Assembly (NCBI GenBank): GCA_021839785.1
Contig: JAKCAB010000335.1
Coordinates: forward strand, 1 to 5,483
Direction of reading: 5' to 3'
From: a bacterium
GTDB taxonomy: Bacteria > Verrucomicrobiota > Verrucomicrobiae > Limisphaerales > J093
Length of the DNA: 5,483 bases
Below, in pieces: positions 1 to 5,483 of this stretch. The first letter of the stretch is position 1. The number at the start of each line of letters is the position of its first letter. Under the pieces are notes generated by a model. The model searched no databases. It was not told where the DNA came from and saw nothing but the letters and a program-made list of their open reading frames with translations. The position numbers were made by a program, and so were the translations under genes.

Positions 1-136
1 GAAGAAACCCCCAAGGAGGCAATTGGTCCGGAACGGCGCCGCGGTTCTCCGGGAAGCGCGGTTTGCCTGCCGTCCCATTCCACGGAACCTTGGGCATAAA
101 ATCGGGCGCGGCCCGCGAGACCCGCCCGGCCACCCG
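1..136. other. Leader region upstream of the LysR-family gene
   Basis: No gene is recognised here. The LysR reading frame stays open upstream to position 23, but the residues before the ATG at 137 do not look like a LysR N-terminus. An AT-rich patch TAAAAT at 97-102 could be a -10 element, but I find no -35 hexamer at suitable spacing, so no promoter is called. A strong purine run AAGGAGG lies at 13-19, only three bases before a TTG codon at 23, which is too close for a normal ribosome binding site. There is no Shine-Dalgarno-like sequence just before 137. Confidence 0.4.
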
Positions 137-1702
137 ATGGAAACCCGACAACTGAAAATTTTCTGCGCGGTTGCCCGCAGCGGCAGCCTGGTGGCCGCCT
201 CCACAAAACTCCACCTGACGCCCTCGGCGATCAGTCACAGCCTCAAGGCGCTGGAAACCGAGCTGGGCTGTCGGCTCTTCGAACGCGCCGGCAAGCGGAT
301 GTTGCTCAACCAGGCCGGCGAACAACTGCTCGCGCAGGTGGATGGCCCGCTGGCCGAGTTGGACGCGGCGGCGGAGTCGCTCAAACGCCTCGGCAAATGG
401 GGCCTGACGCGCCTGCGCCTCGGCACCGCCGCCTCGGCCTGCCAGCATTTCCTGCCCGCCGTGATCCACGAATTGAAGAAGCTTCACCCGCGGCTCGAAC
501 TCCAAGTCAGGACCGGCGACATTCCCGAGATGTTGGAGTTGCTGCGGGCCAACGCGGTGGACGTGGCGCTGGGGGTGAAGCCAGAGAACCCGCTGGGCTT
601 CGAGGTCCGCCCGGTCTTTCGCGATGAGCTGATGTTCGTCTTCGCCCCGGCGCATCCCTGGGCCGACGGCCATCCGCTCTCGCGCGACGAGCTGCGCCTG
701 CAGCCGTTGATCCTTTACCACCGCTCCAGCCCGACCACGCGGCTGGCATTGGTCGAGCGGGAACTTGACCAGCGGGAACGCGAGTTTCTTCTGCGTCTCG
801 TCGAGGAACTTTTCCACGCCCCATTTGTCGATGAGGTATTTGAGGCGCGCCTTCTTGCGGTCGGTGCGGTCGCCGTGTTCGATGAACACGCGGATCATGG
901 CCACGGCCACGGCCACGGCTTCGCCCGGCTTCACCAGGACACCGCTGTCCGACGCGAGTTGCTTGTGGCCGGTGATGCCGGCGAGTTCGACGCGGAAATA
1001 GACGCCGGGAGCAAGTTCGACCGGCGGGTTGTCTTTCGTGGAGTGGCCGTGAAATGCAGTTGTTACCCCCTCACCCGCGCTCCGGGCACCTTCTCCCCCA
1101 TTGGTGAGGGATGGGGTGAGGGGGACGCGCACCGCCATGAACCCGAGGTCGTTCGTGTCCGCCACCGTGTCCACCGCGCCGCCGCCTTCGAAGGCCACGT
1201 TGAACTTGCGCGGCAGGCCGTACAGATCGCGATGGTTCAGGATGTAGTGGTGCAGCGCATGGGCGAAGGGCCGCGTGTCGAGCAACTCTTGCGGATCGAT
1301 CCCCGCCGTGGGCGACGCGGTGATGTTGCGCACGTTGTCCACGCCGGCGCCTTTGGCGGTCAGGCCGAGGCCTTGCAGTTTGGTGATGACGTTGACGAGG
1401 TCCTTCGGCGCGATTTCCCGGATTTGGAGGTTCGACCGCGTGGTAATGGCCGCCTTGCCGTTGCCGAAGGCGTCCGCGATCTCCGCCAGGCCGCGCATCT
1501 GCGCCGCCGTCAGTTCGCCGGCGGGGATGCGGCAGCGCAGCATGAACGAGTTCTGCGCCGGGGCGACGTAGAACAGGCCAAAGTAGCGGAAGCGGAACGT
1601 GTCCTCCTCGTTGGGCAACTTGTTCTGCTCCGCGTGGGCCAGGATGCGGTCCCAACTGTCCAGCGGATCTTCCGCGTGCTTCCCACAACTCCTGCTTGGT
1701 GA
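137..1702 (+). CDS. LysR-family transcriptional regulator, 3' truncated; frame runs on into antisense nirA
   Basis: Residues 1-60 form a typical LysR winged helix-turn-helix, beginning [20 protein letters not shown] and containing the recognition-helix signature [14 protein letters not shown] and the wing [16 protein letters not shown] linker helix follows, and from about residue 92 (LRLGTAAS) the periplasmic-binding-protein-like effector domain starts. LysR similarity ends near residue 203 (HRSSPTTRL, about base 745). A usual member is about 300 residues, so roughly the last 90, most of the second half of the effector domain, are missing. The remaining 318 codons to the stop at 1702 are the reverse complement of nirA read codon-for-codon and are not a real domain; their His-Gly stretch is the mirror of NirA Ala-Val codons. 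ATG 137 is chosen because the family N-terminus starts there. Its target is unknown; regulation of the neighbouring nitrate genes is plausible only from position. The protein as written is probably non-functional. Confidence 0.75.
   Translation: METRQLKIFCAVARSGSLVAASTKLHLTPSAISHSLKALETELGCRLFERAGKRMLLNQAGEQLLAQVDGPLAELDAAAESLKRLGKWGLTRLRLGTAASACQHFLPAVIHELKKLHPRLELQVRTGDIPEMLELLRANAVDVALGVKPENPLGFEVRPVFRDELMFVFAPAHPWADGHPLSRDELRLQPLILYHRSSPTTRLALVERELDQREREFLLRLVEELFHAPFVDEVFEARLLAVGAVAVFDEHADHGHGHGHGFARLHQDTAVRRELLVAGDAGEFDAEIDAGSKFDRRVVFRGVAVKCSCYPLTRAPGTFSPIGEGWGEGDAHRHEPEVVRVRHRVHRAAAFEGHVELARQAVQIAMVQDVVVQRMGEGPRVEQLLRIDPRRGRRGDVAHVVHAGAFGGQAEALQFGDDVDEVLRRDFPDLEVRPRGNGRLAVAEGVRDLRQAAHLRRRQFAGGDAAAQHERVLRRGDVEQAKVAEAERVLLVGQLVLLRVGQDAVPTVQRIFRVLPTTPAW
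737..760. other. Junction joining truncated lysR to truncated nirA
   Basis: On the plus strand the LysR sequence is recognisable up to TTRL (codons ending at 745). On the minus strand the NirA sequence is recognisable down to about PLDQCQPR (codons ending at 737). Neither gene continues across the other: beyond this point each frame is only the antisense of its neighbour. Both genes lose their 3' parts here, as expected if a segment between two convergent genes was removed, or if two pieces were joined wrongly in assembly. No transposase, integrase or long flanking repeat is visible at the join. The exact base cannot be fixed because the two similarities overlap by a few codons. Confidence 0.7.
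899..916. repeat. Hexamer microsatellite (GGCCAC)x3 in nirA
   Basis: Three exact copies of GGCCAC follow one another and a partial fourth begins. On the coding (minus) strand they give alternating GCC and GTG codons, read as AVAVAVAM just before IRVFIEHGD. The six-base unit keeps the frame, so copy-number slippage would only lengthen or shorten an Ala-Val stretch at the start of a helix. On the plus strand the same bases give the misleading HGHGHG run in the extended LysR frame. Confidence 0.7.
1066..1124. repeat. 59-bp GC-rich palindromic interspersed repeat inside nirA
   Basis: The outer arms CCCCCTCACCC (1066-1076) and GGGTGAGGGGG (1114-1124) are perfect 11-bp inverted copies, and a weaker inner pairing (CTCCCCCA against TTGGTGAG) lies around 1093-1108. 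On the nirA coding strand the element reads as [19 protein letters not shown], a translation I associate with a repeat scattered through many Verrucomicrobiota and some proteobacterial genomes. It lies between FMAVRV and [10 protein letters not shown], where other NirA proteins as I remember them have a short loop, and it does not break the frame. The transcript could fold into a strong hairpin here. The dispersed nature cannot be shown from one window. Confidence 0.75.
1682..1684 (-). other. Single-base frameshift in nirA (extra G in a GGG run)
   Basis: Upstream of this run the nirA frame reads KQELW; downstream the family sequence [13 protein letters not shown] is found in the next frame. 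Reading TGG AAG CAC instead of TGG GAA GCA C makes a continuous NirA sequence. The run is short, so this may be a sequencing or assembly error, or a true disabling mutation. Without correction the N-terminal frame continues out of phase to a stop at 1071-1073. Confidence 0.75.
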
Positions 1703-1931
1703 CTTCGGACAGCGGCGTGCCGTGGATCGTCGCTTCTTGGGGCGCCGCGAGATTGGTCCCGCCGCTGGCCGGGTCGGCGGTGATCCGTCCGTCGGCCGCG
1801 ATACCGACGAAAGGCGTCAGCCCGCGCTGGGCGACCCCGGCAAGGAAGCCCTGGAGATACTCCTTTTGCTCGGCGGTGAACTCGCCATGCGAGCGAGGCG
1901 CCAACGCAGCTTCTGGCCGTGGCAAAGTCAT

Positions 1932-2263
1932 GCGCGAACCGGTTGTCAGTGGCGCCGCGTTCAAGACGTCTGACGCGGTGTCAATCATGCCGTTCCAGCC
2001 AGCGCAGGCGGTGTGCCAACCCTGCCGGGCGTCCTTGAAAGGTTTCCAACGATCCGATGAACCATTTTCAAAAGCATTTCCGAGCCGCGCTGGCGCGGGG
2101 ATTGTGAGGGCGAAAGGAAGCAGACCGGGTCGAACTCGGCCTTGTCGATTCGCACGCTGGCCAGTTCGGGTTGTCCGCCGGTGGCAGGTCCACCACCGGC
2201 CTGAAGTTTTTTGCCCAGACTGCAAAAATTGTTTCGCCAAGAAGCTCGCCGCACGGAAGCACC
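1932..2263. other. Gap between nasA and nirA, no recognised gene
   Basis: This 332-base stretch lies between the nasA stop and the preferred nirA start. A minus-strand frame of 89 codons (2254 to 1985, starting MRRASWRNNFCSLGKKLQ) ends in a TGA that overlaps an ATG at 1988, which is in frame with nirA, giving an ATGA arrangement. A weak GGAA lies six bases before that ATG. The 89-codon product resembles nothing I know and has no clear domain or membrane segment, so I do not call it a gene. If ATG 1988 is the true nirA start, NirA gains 19 residues (MIDTASDVLNAAPLTTGSR). No T-run terminator or convincing promoter is visible. Confidence 0.45.
2177..2200. other. Stem-loop between nasA and nirA
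   Basis: GCCGGTGG (2177-2184) and CCACCGGC (2193-2200) are perfect 8-bp inverted copies around an 8-base loop. The structure is downstream of the nasA stop on the transcribed strand. No T-run follows it in either direction, so it is not a standard intrinsic terminator. It could influence mRNA processing between the two cistrons, or be a chance pairing in GC-rich DNA. Confidence 0.35.
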
Positions 2264-4690
2264 TCACTTCTGCTCCTGCACCGCCCGAATTTTCACGGCG
2301 CAAAACTTGTAGGCCGGCTGGCGCGAGTACGGGTCAAACGCGGCCAGGGTCAGCCGGTTCGTCGCGTCGTAGTGCATCGGGATGAAAAGCAGGCCCGGGC
2401 GCACCGTCGGCGTGATGTGCGCCGCCGCTACCACGCTGGCCCGGCGCGAACTGATCTCGACCTTTTGATTCGCCGTGATGCGGAAGCGCTCCGCGTCGCG
2501 CGGGTTGATCTCGACGTAGATGTTTTCCGGGTAAAGCTGCCGCAGCACGTCGGACTTGGAGGTGCGCGTTTGCGTGTGCCATTGCGCGCTGGTGCCGCGT
2601 CCCGTCAGGAGCGTGAACGGATACTCGCGGTCGGTCGGTTCGGGCAGTTCGCGCGGCGCCTCGAAGAGGAACCGAGCCTTGCCATCGGCGTGGTAAAAGC
2701 GGCCATCGGCAAAGAGGCGGCGTTCGCGAGGCGGCGTCGTTGAGTCGTTAAATGGTTGAATCGTTAAATCGTTGAAACCTTGATGCGTCGAAGCCTCGCC
2801 CGTTTTAACGTTTGAACCATTTGACGATTTAACCTCTTCGGCAGCCGGCCACGGCCACTGCACGCCGCCGCACTCGTCCAGCATCCGGTAATCGCGGATG
2901 CCCGTGATGTCGCAGGGCTGGCCCTTGGAGACGCGCTTGAGGATTTGGAAAACAGCTTCGGGCGAAGTCCACTCGCGGAACATCTCGCCGCACCCCCAGT
3001 AGTGCGCGGCCAGCTTGAAGATGTTGAAATCGCTCAACGCCTCGCCCGGCGCGCGCGCGACCTTCTTGACCAGCCCGAGGCGGCGCTCGCTGTTGATGAA
3101 CGTGCCTTCCTTCTCGCCCCAACCGGCGGCGGGCAGGACCAAGTGCGCCAGCCGCGCGGTTTCCGTGGTGTGATACATGTCCTGGACCACGAGGAAGTCG
3201 AGTTTGGCGAGTAGTGAGTCAAAATCAGACCGTAAATCCGAAGCCCGAATTCCGAAGTTCGAAGCAAGCCCGAATTCCGAAGTTCGAAGCAAGCCCGAAT
3301 TCCGAAGCCCGGATTTCGGATTTCGGATTTCGGATTTTGAATTTCCTCTGCCAATCCACGAATGGGCCGTGTTCGTCGCTACCACCCACAGGCCCTTGAT
3401 CGTGTCATCCGCGATGCCCTGCAAAATCTGGTCGTAGGCCCAACTGTTCTTTGCCGGGATGCGCTCGAATGGGACGTGTAGGGCGCGCGCGATTTTGTCG
3501 CGGTGGTCCTCGCTCAGGAAGTCGTGCCCGCCGAGCAGGTTCGTGGTGTTGCTGAACAGCCGCGAGCCCATCGCGTTGCACTGGCCGGTGATCGAGTTCG
3601 CGCCGGTGCCGGGCCGCCCCAGGTTGCCGGTCATGAGCGCGAGGTTGATGATGGCCTGCGCCGTGCGCGTGGCTTCGTGGCCCTGGTTCACGCCCATCGT
3701 CCACCAGAACGACACCGCTTTGCCGCGCGCGATGGTCTCGGCGAGCCGGTCGATTTGCGCGAAGGACAAATCGGTTTCCGCCACCACGCGAGCCGGCGTG
3801 AAGTCGCGGACGAATTGCTTGAAATCCTCGAAGCCCGTCGTGTGCCGCTCGATGTAGCCGCGGTCGATCCCGCCTTTGGCGATGAGCAAATGCGCCAGGC
3901 CGTAGAGCAGCGTGAGGTCGGACTTGGGCCGCAGGGGCAGGTGCTGGGTCGCGGCCTGCGCGGTTTCGGTCTGGCGCGGGTCGAGGACGATGATCTCCGG
4001 CTGGTTCGGGTTCCGGAGCACGCGTTGCCAGAGGATCGGATGCGCGATGCAGAGGTTCGAGCCGATCAGCACGATCACGTCCGAGGCCTCGAAATCGGCG
4101 TAGGTGTAAGGCGGCGCGTCGAAGCCGAACGCCTGCTTGTAGGCCACCACGCTCGTGGCCATGCACTGGCGGGTGTTGCCATCGCCGTGGACCATGCCCA
4201 GGCCGAACTTGGCGAACGCGCCGAGGAAGGCGAGTTCCTCCGTGCAAATCTGGCCAGTCCCAAGCCACGCGACCGACTCCGGGCCAAACTGGTCCTGAAT
4301 CGCCTTGAAGCGGACGGTAAACACCTGCATCGCCGTGTCCCAATCGGTGGGCACCAGTTGACCGGCGGTGTTACGCAGCAGCGGCGTGGTCGCACGGTCG
4401 GGCGCGGCCAGCGGCGTGAGCGCCTCCCAGCCTTTCGGGCAGGCCATGCCCAGATTCACCGGATACTCCGGCGTGGGCGTGAGGTTCACGGCCGCGCCTT
4501 TTTTCAGATGAATGTTCAACCCACAGCCGGTGGAACAAAAGCCGCACACGGTGGTGGTGGTCGCTTCCGGCACGAGGCGCGCCGGCACTTTGCCGAGGCC
4601 ACCCGCGCCGGCCTTCAACGCCAAGTCCGCCGTGAGCGGGCCGTGCCAGCGGCGCAACGGCGAGTTCTTTTTGAGCAAGGCAGTTTTCAC
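2264..4690 (-). CDS. nasA: Assimilatory nitrate reductase, catalytic molybdopterin subunit
   Basis: Reduces nitrate to nitrite at a bis-MGD molybdenum centre, the first step of nitrate assimilation. The 808-residue protein has the N-terminal [4Fe-4S] motif C49-x2-C52-x3-C56-x27-C84, with K86 in CPKG as the usual electron-relay lysine. The [17 protein letters not shown] segment places C176 as the likely molybdenum ligand. Further family blocks are [60 protein letters not shown], and a C-terminal MGD-binding domain from about 690 ([19 protein letters not shown]) to [10 protein letters not shown]. There is no Tat signal, so it should be cytoplasmic. It lacks the C-terminal [2Fe-2S] extension of some NasA proteins. 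It is longer than the usual 700-750 residues because of two repeat-derived inserts, near 449-489 and 620-652. The start is GTG at 4690, overlapping the upstream stop; the residues before C49 resemble relatives I recall (GLGKVPARL). Family and role are secure; the electron donor is inferred. Confidence 0.9.
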   Translation of the reverse strand: MKTALLKKNSPLRRWHGPLTADLALKAGAGGLGKVPARLVPEATTTTVCGFCSTGCGLNIHLKKGAAVNLTPTPEYPVNLGMACPKGWEALTPLAAPDRATTPLLRNTAGQLVPTDWDTAMQVFTVRFKAIQDQFGPESVAWLGTGQICTEELAFLGAFAKFGLGMVHGDGNTRQCMATSVVAYKQAFGFDAPPYTYADFEASDVIVLIGSNLCIAHPILWQRVLRNPNQPEIIVLDPRQTETAQAATQHLPLRPKSDLTLLYGLAHLLIAKGGIDRGYIERHTTGFEDFKQFVRDFTPARVVAETDLSFAQIDRLAETIARGKAVSFWWTMGVNQGHEATRTAQAIINLALMTGNLGRPGTGANSITGQCNAMGSRLFSNTTNLLGGHDFLSEDHRDKIARALHVPFERIPAKNSWAYDQILQGIADDTIKGLWVVATNTAHSWIGRGNSKSEIRNPKSGLRNSGLLRTSEFGLASNFGIRASDLRSDFDSLLAKLDFLVVQDMYHTTETARLAHLVLPAAGWGEKEGTFINSERRLGLVKKVARAPGEALSDFNIFKLAAHYWGCGEMFREWTSPEAVFQILKRVSKGQPCDITGIRDYRMLDECGGVQWPWPAAEEVKSSNGSNVKTGEASTHQGFNDLTIQPFNDSTTPPRERRLFADGRFYHADGKARFLFEAPRELPEPTDREYPFTLLTGRGTSAQWHTQTRTSKSDVLRQLYPENIYVEINPRDAERFRITANQKVEISSRRASVVAAAHITPTVRPGLLFIPMHYDATNRLTLAAFDPYSRQPAYKFCAVKIRAVQEQK
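2739..2833. repeat. Inverted octamer arrays inserted in nasA
   Basis: Five tandem octamers of the form GTTRARTC/GTTRAANN run along the plus strand at 2739-2778: GTTGAGTC, GTTAAATG, GTTGAATC, GTTAAATC, GTTGAAAC. Four related octamers run on the minus strand from 2833 down to 2802: GTTAAATC, GTCAAATG, GTTCAAAC, GTTAAAAC. The arrays face each other across a 23-base spacer and pair imperfectly, 25 of 32 positions over the inner four units. The block is AT-richer than the genes around it. In nasA it is read as about 32 extra residues including [16 protein letters not shown], between [11 protein letters not shown] and [11 protein letters not shown]. The frame is kept and there is no stop. Confidence 0.8.
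3241..3338. repeat. Tandem repeat block (25-bp and 7-bp units) inserted in nasA
   Basis: A 25-bp unit beginning AAGCCCGAATTCCGAAG occurs exactly at 3241-3265 and 3266-3290, and its first 17 bases recur at 3291-3307. The 7-bp unit GGATTTC follows three times at 3311-3331, with a fourth copy ending in T at 3332-3338. The insert as a whole reaches a little beyond these units, about 3221-3345. In nasA it is read as about 40 extra residues ([16 protein letters not shown]...[10 protein letters not shown]) between HSWIGRG and [18 protein letters not shown], two blocks I expect to be nearly adjacent in relatives. Translations of the [13 protein letters not shown] type are, to my memory, common in Verrucomicrobiota and Planctomycetota genomes as an interspersed repeat. 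Neither unit length is a multiple of three. Confidence 0.8.
4687..4690 (-). promoter_or_regulatory. GTGA stop/start overlap coupling the membrane anchor gene to nasA
   Basis: The GTG start of nasA (4690-4688) shares bases with the TGA stop of the upstream membrane-protein gene (4689-4687). No Shine-Dalgarno-like run precedes the GTG, so nasA translation probably depends on ribosomes finishing the upstream gene. The arrangement is strong evidence for a single operon and for matched amounts of the two proteins. Confidence 0.7.
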
Positions 4691-5483
4691 GAGGCGATGG
4701 CACCGGGCATTTTCATCGGCTGCACGGCAAGGAAGAACAGGCGGCGCTCCAGAAATTCACCGGCCAGAGCCAGGGCGAACAAGCCCGTGAACGCCAGCGC
4801 CAGCACGGGCGGCAAGGCGACCCTGGCGGCGCCGGCGCAGCTTTGCAGCAGCAGCGGCGCGGGCAGTATCACCGCGCCCAGCAGCATCGCGGTGATCTGG
4901 CAACGGTGGACCACGCCGAAGCGTTCGGTGAGCAGCAACGCGGTTTTGTGCCACGACGAGAAATCGTCATCGGCCAGGCGCCGCAGCACGCGATGCTCCA
5001 GCGCCAATTTCACCGCCGCGACCACGGCGAGGAGGCCCGCCAGCGCCAGCGCAGTGGGGATCGGGTCGCCGCAAGCCGCGAGATTCAGCAGCGTGCCCAG
5101 CGCGCCCAGCAGCCAGGTCGTGCCGCTGAATTTTCCCGCCGTCAGCGGCAGCCGCCAGAACTCGCGGCGCGTGTCGTGGTAGAGCATGACGGAGCAGAAC
5201 ACGCCTCCCAAGCCGGCCAGCACCGTCGCGCAAGCCAGCGCGATCCGCAGACTTGGAGGCACCAAACCCGGAATCCCTGCCGCCGCTGTGTTCAGTCCCG
5301 CCAGCGGCAGGAACAGACCAAACACGACGATTTCGCGGCTCAACCACGATTGGCGGAGGCCGAGGAAGGCCCGCCACGCGCCCAGAGGACGGCCCAGGTG
5401 AAACACGCCGACGAGCAGCGCCACGGTTCCGCTGGCGAGCGCCGCCAGGGTTTGCGCGGCGTGGAGGACGCGGCTTGGGTTGG
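4687..5483 (-). CDS. DmsC-like membrane anchor subunit of a molybdoenzyme (5' end outside window)
   Basis: Only the last 264 codons are present; the frame is open to the right edge, so the start and any N-terminal domain are missing. It is strongly hydrophobic, with about seven membrane segments: [100 protein letters not shown] and [19 protein letters not shown]. The block [25 protein letters not shown] matches the conserved loop of DmsC/YnfH anchors as I recall it, and the C-terminal [11 protein letters not shown] fits the family's ending. In DMSO reductase this subunit holds the complex to the membrane and takes electrons from menaquinol. Beside a cytoplasmic NasA it suggests quinol-linked electron supply to nitrate reduction. 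Related genes may carry a fused iron-sulfur domain upstream, which cannot be seen here. A GTG at 5424 is in frame, but the hydrophobic segment continues upstream of it, so I reject it as the start. Confidence 0.75.
   Translation of the reverse strand, partial: NPSRVLHAAQTLAALASGTVALLVGVFHLGRPLGAWRAFLGLRQSWLSREIVVFGLFLPLAGLNTAAAGIPGLVPPSLRIALACATVLAGLGGVFCSVMLYHDTRREFWRLPLTAGKFSGTTWLLGALGTLLNLAACGDPIPTALALAGLLAVVAAVKLALEHRVLRRLADDDFSSWHKTALLLTERFGVVHRCQITAMLLGAVILPAPLLLQSCAGAARVALPPVLALAFTGLFALALAGEFLERRLFFLAVQPMKMPGAIAS

Larger units (their letters stand above)
740..1931 (-). pseudogene. nirA: Ferredoxin-type nitrite reductase (NirA), frameshifted and lacking its C-terminal part
   Basis: Intact NirA is a cytoplasmic siroheme/[4Fe-4S] enzyme that reduces nitrite to ammonium with six electrons from ferredoxin. 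The N-terminal part begins MTLPRPEAALAPRSHGEF and reads to VTKQELW at 1683. One extra G in the GGG at 1682-1684 then shifts the frame; removing it restores [20 protein letters not shown]. Next come the first ferredoxin-like half-domain ([31 protein letters not shown]) and the first nitrite/sulfite reductase domain ([33 protein letters not shown]). After a repeat-derived insert, [20 protein letters not shown] and [19 protein letters not shown] follow. Similarity stops near 740 after about 397 residues. The second half-domain and the cysteines that hold siroheme and the cluster are absent, so this copy cannot be active. The minus frame then stays open through antisense lysR to the window edge. 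An ATG at 1988 is an alternative start. It lies downstream of nasA in the same orientation, presumably in one operon. Confidence 0.8.

Noticed and set aside
97..102. Promoter -10 element TAAAAT upstream of lysR
   Set aside because: No -35 element lies 15-19 bases upstream; the nearest TTGCCT (63-68) is 28 bases away.
23..136. TTG start at 23 with AAGGAGG at 13-19 for a longer LysR protein
   Set aside because: The spacing to the TTG is only three bases, and the 38 residues before METRQLKIF are Arg/Pro-rich and unlike a LysR N-terminus, which fits the ATG at 137.
1071..1681. Minus-strand frame continuing the nirA N-terminus to a stop at 1071
   Set aside because: After base 1682 it is Arg/Gly-rich and out of phase; the NirA family sequence is in the neighbouring frame.
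746..1702. C-terminal extension of the LysR protein with an HGHGHGHG metal-binding-like stretch
   Set aside because: It is the codon-for-codon reverse complement of nirA; the His-Gly run mirrors the Ala-Val codons of NirA.
2177..2200. Intrinsic terminator after nasA
   Set aside because: The 8-bp stem is not followed by a T-run on the transcribed strand, and the next gene in the same direction is the operon partner nirA.
3241..3338. Possible CRISPR array or attachment site in the repeated block
   Set aside because: The 25-bp units are directly adjacent with no spacers, there are no cas or integrase genes, and the block is translated inside nasA.
3503..5182. Long plus-strand open frame of 559 codons
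   Set aside because: It is antisense to nasA and the membrane anchor gene, is rich in Arg, Ala and Val without domain motifs, and arises from GC-rich codon use on the opposite strand.

Overview
The window reads as part of a nitrate-assimilation locus from a GC-rich bacterium, most likely a member of the Verrucomicrobiota/Planctomycetota group. I base that on remembered resemblance: the NasA start with its CGFCSTGCG cluster motif, the NirA-type nitrite reductase, the pairing of NasA with a DmsC-like membrane anchor, and three kinds of short interspersed repeat that I associate with such genomes. No database search was possible, so the placement is an inference.

Layout, left to right. Positions 137 to about 745 (+) hold the first two thirds of a LysR-family regulator. 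About 740 to 1931 (-) holds the first part of a ferredoxin-type nitrite reductase (nirA). It carries a one-base frameshift near 1683, and its 3' part, including the siroheme/[4Fe-4S] cysteines, is absent. The two genes converge and both lose their 3' ends at the same point (737-760). This looks like a deletion between convergent genes, a rearrangement, or an assembly misjoin. The 1932-2263 stretch has no gene I recognise. Positions 2264-4690 (-) hold an intact 808-residue assimilatory nitrate reductase catalytic subunit (nasA). Positions 4687-5483 (-) hold the C-terminal part of a DmsC-like integral membrane anchor that runs off the right edge and overlaps nasA by four bases (GTGA).

The minus-strand order is anchor, nasA, nirA, as expected of one operon: the anchor module would pass electrons to NasA (nitrate to nitrite), and NirA would reduce nitrite to ammonium. 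The operon promoter lies outside the window to the right. As written, nirA cannot make an active enzyme, so the second step is broken here unless the frameshift and junction are sequence errors.

The most interesting signal is that three unrelated short repeat elements sit inside the two enzyme genes without breaking the local reading frame. They are a 59-bp GC-rich palindrome in nirA, a pair of inverted octamer arrays in nasA, and a 25-bp/7-bp tandem block also in nasA. They add about 20 to 45 residues each at what look like surface loops. I see no RNA gene, CRISPR array, transposase or phage gene, and no convincing new defence or metabolic system.
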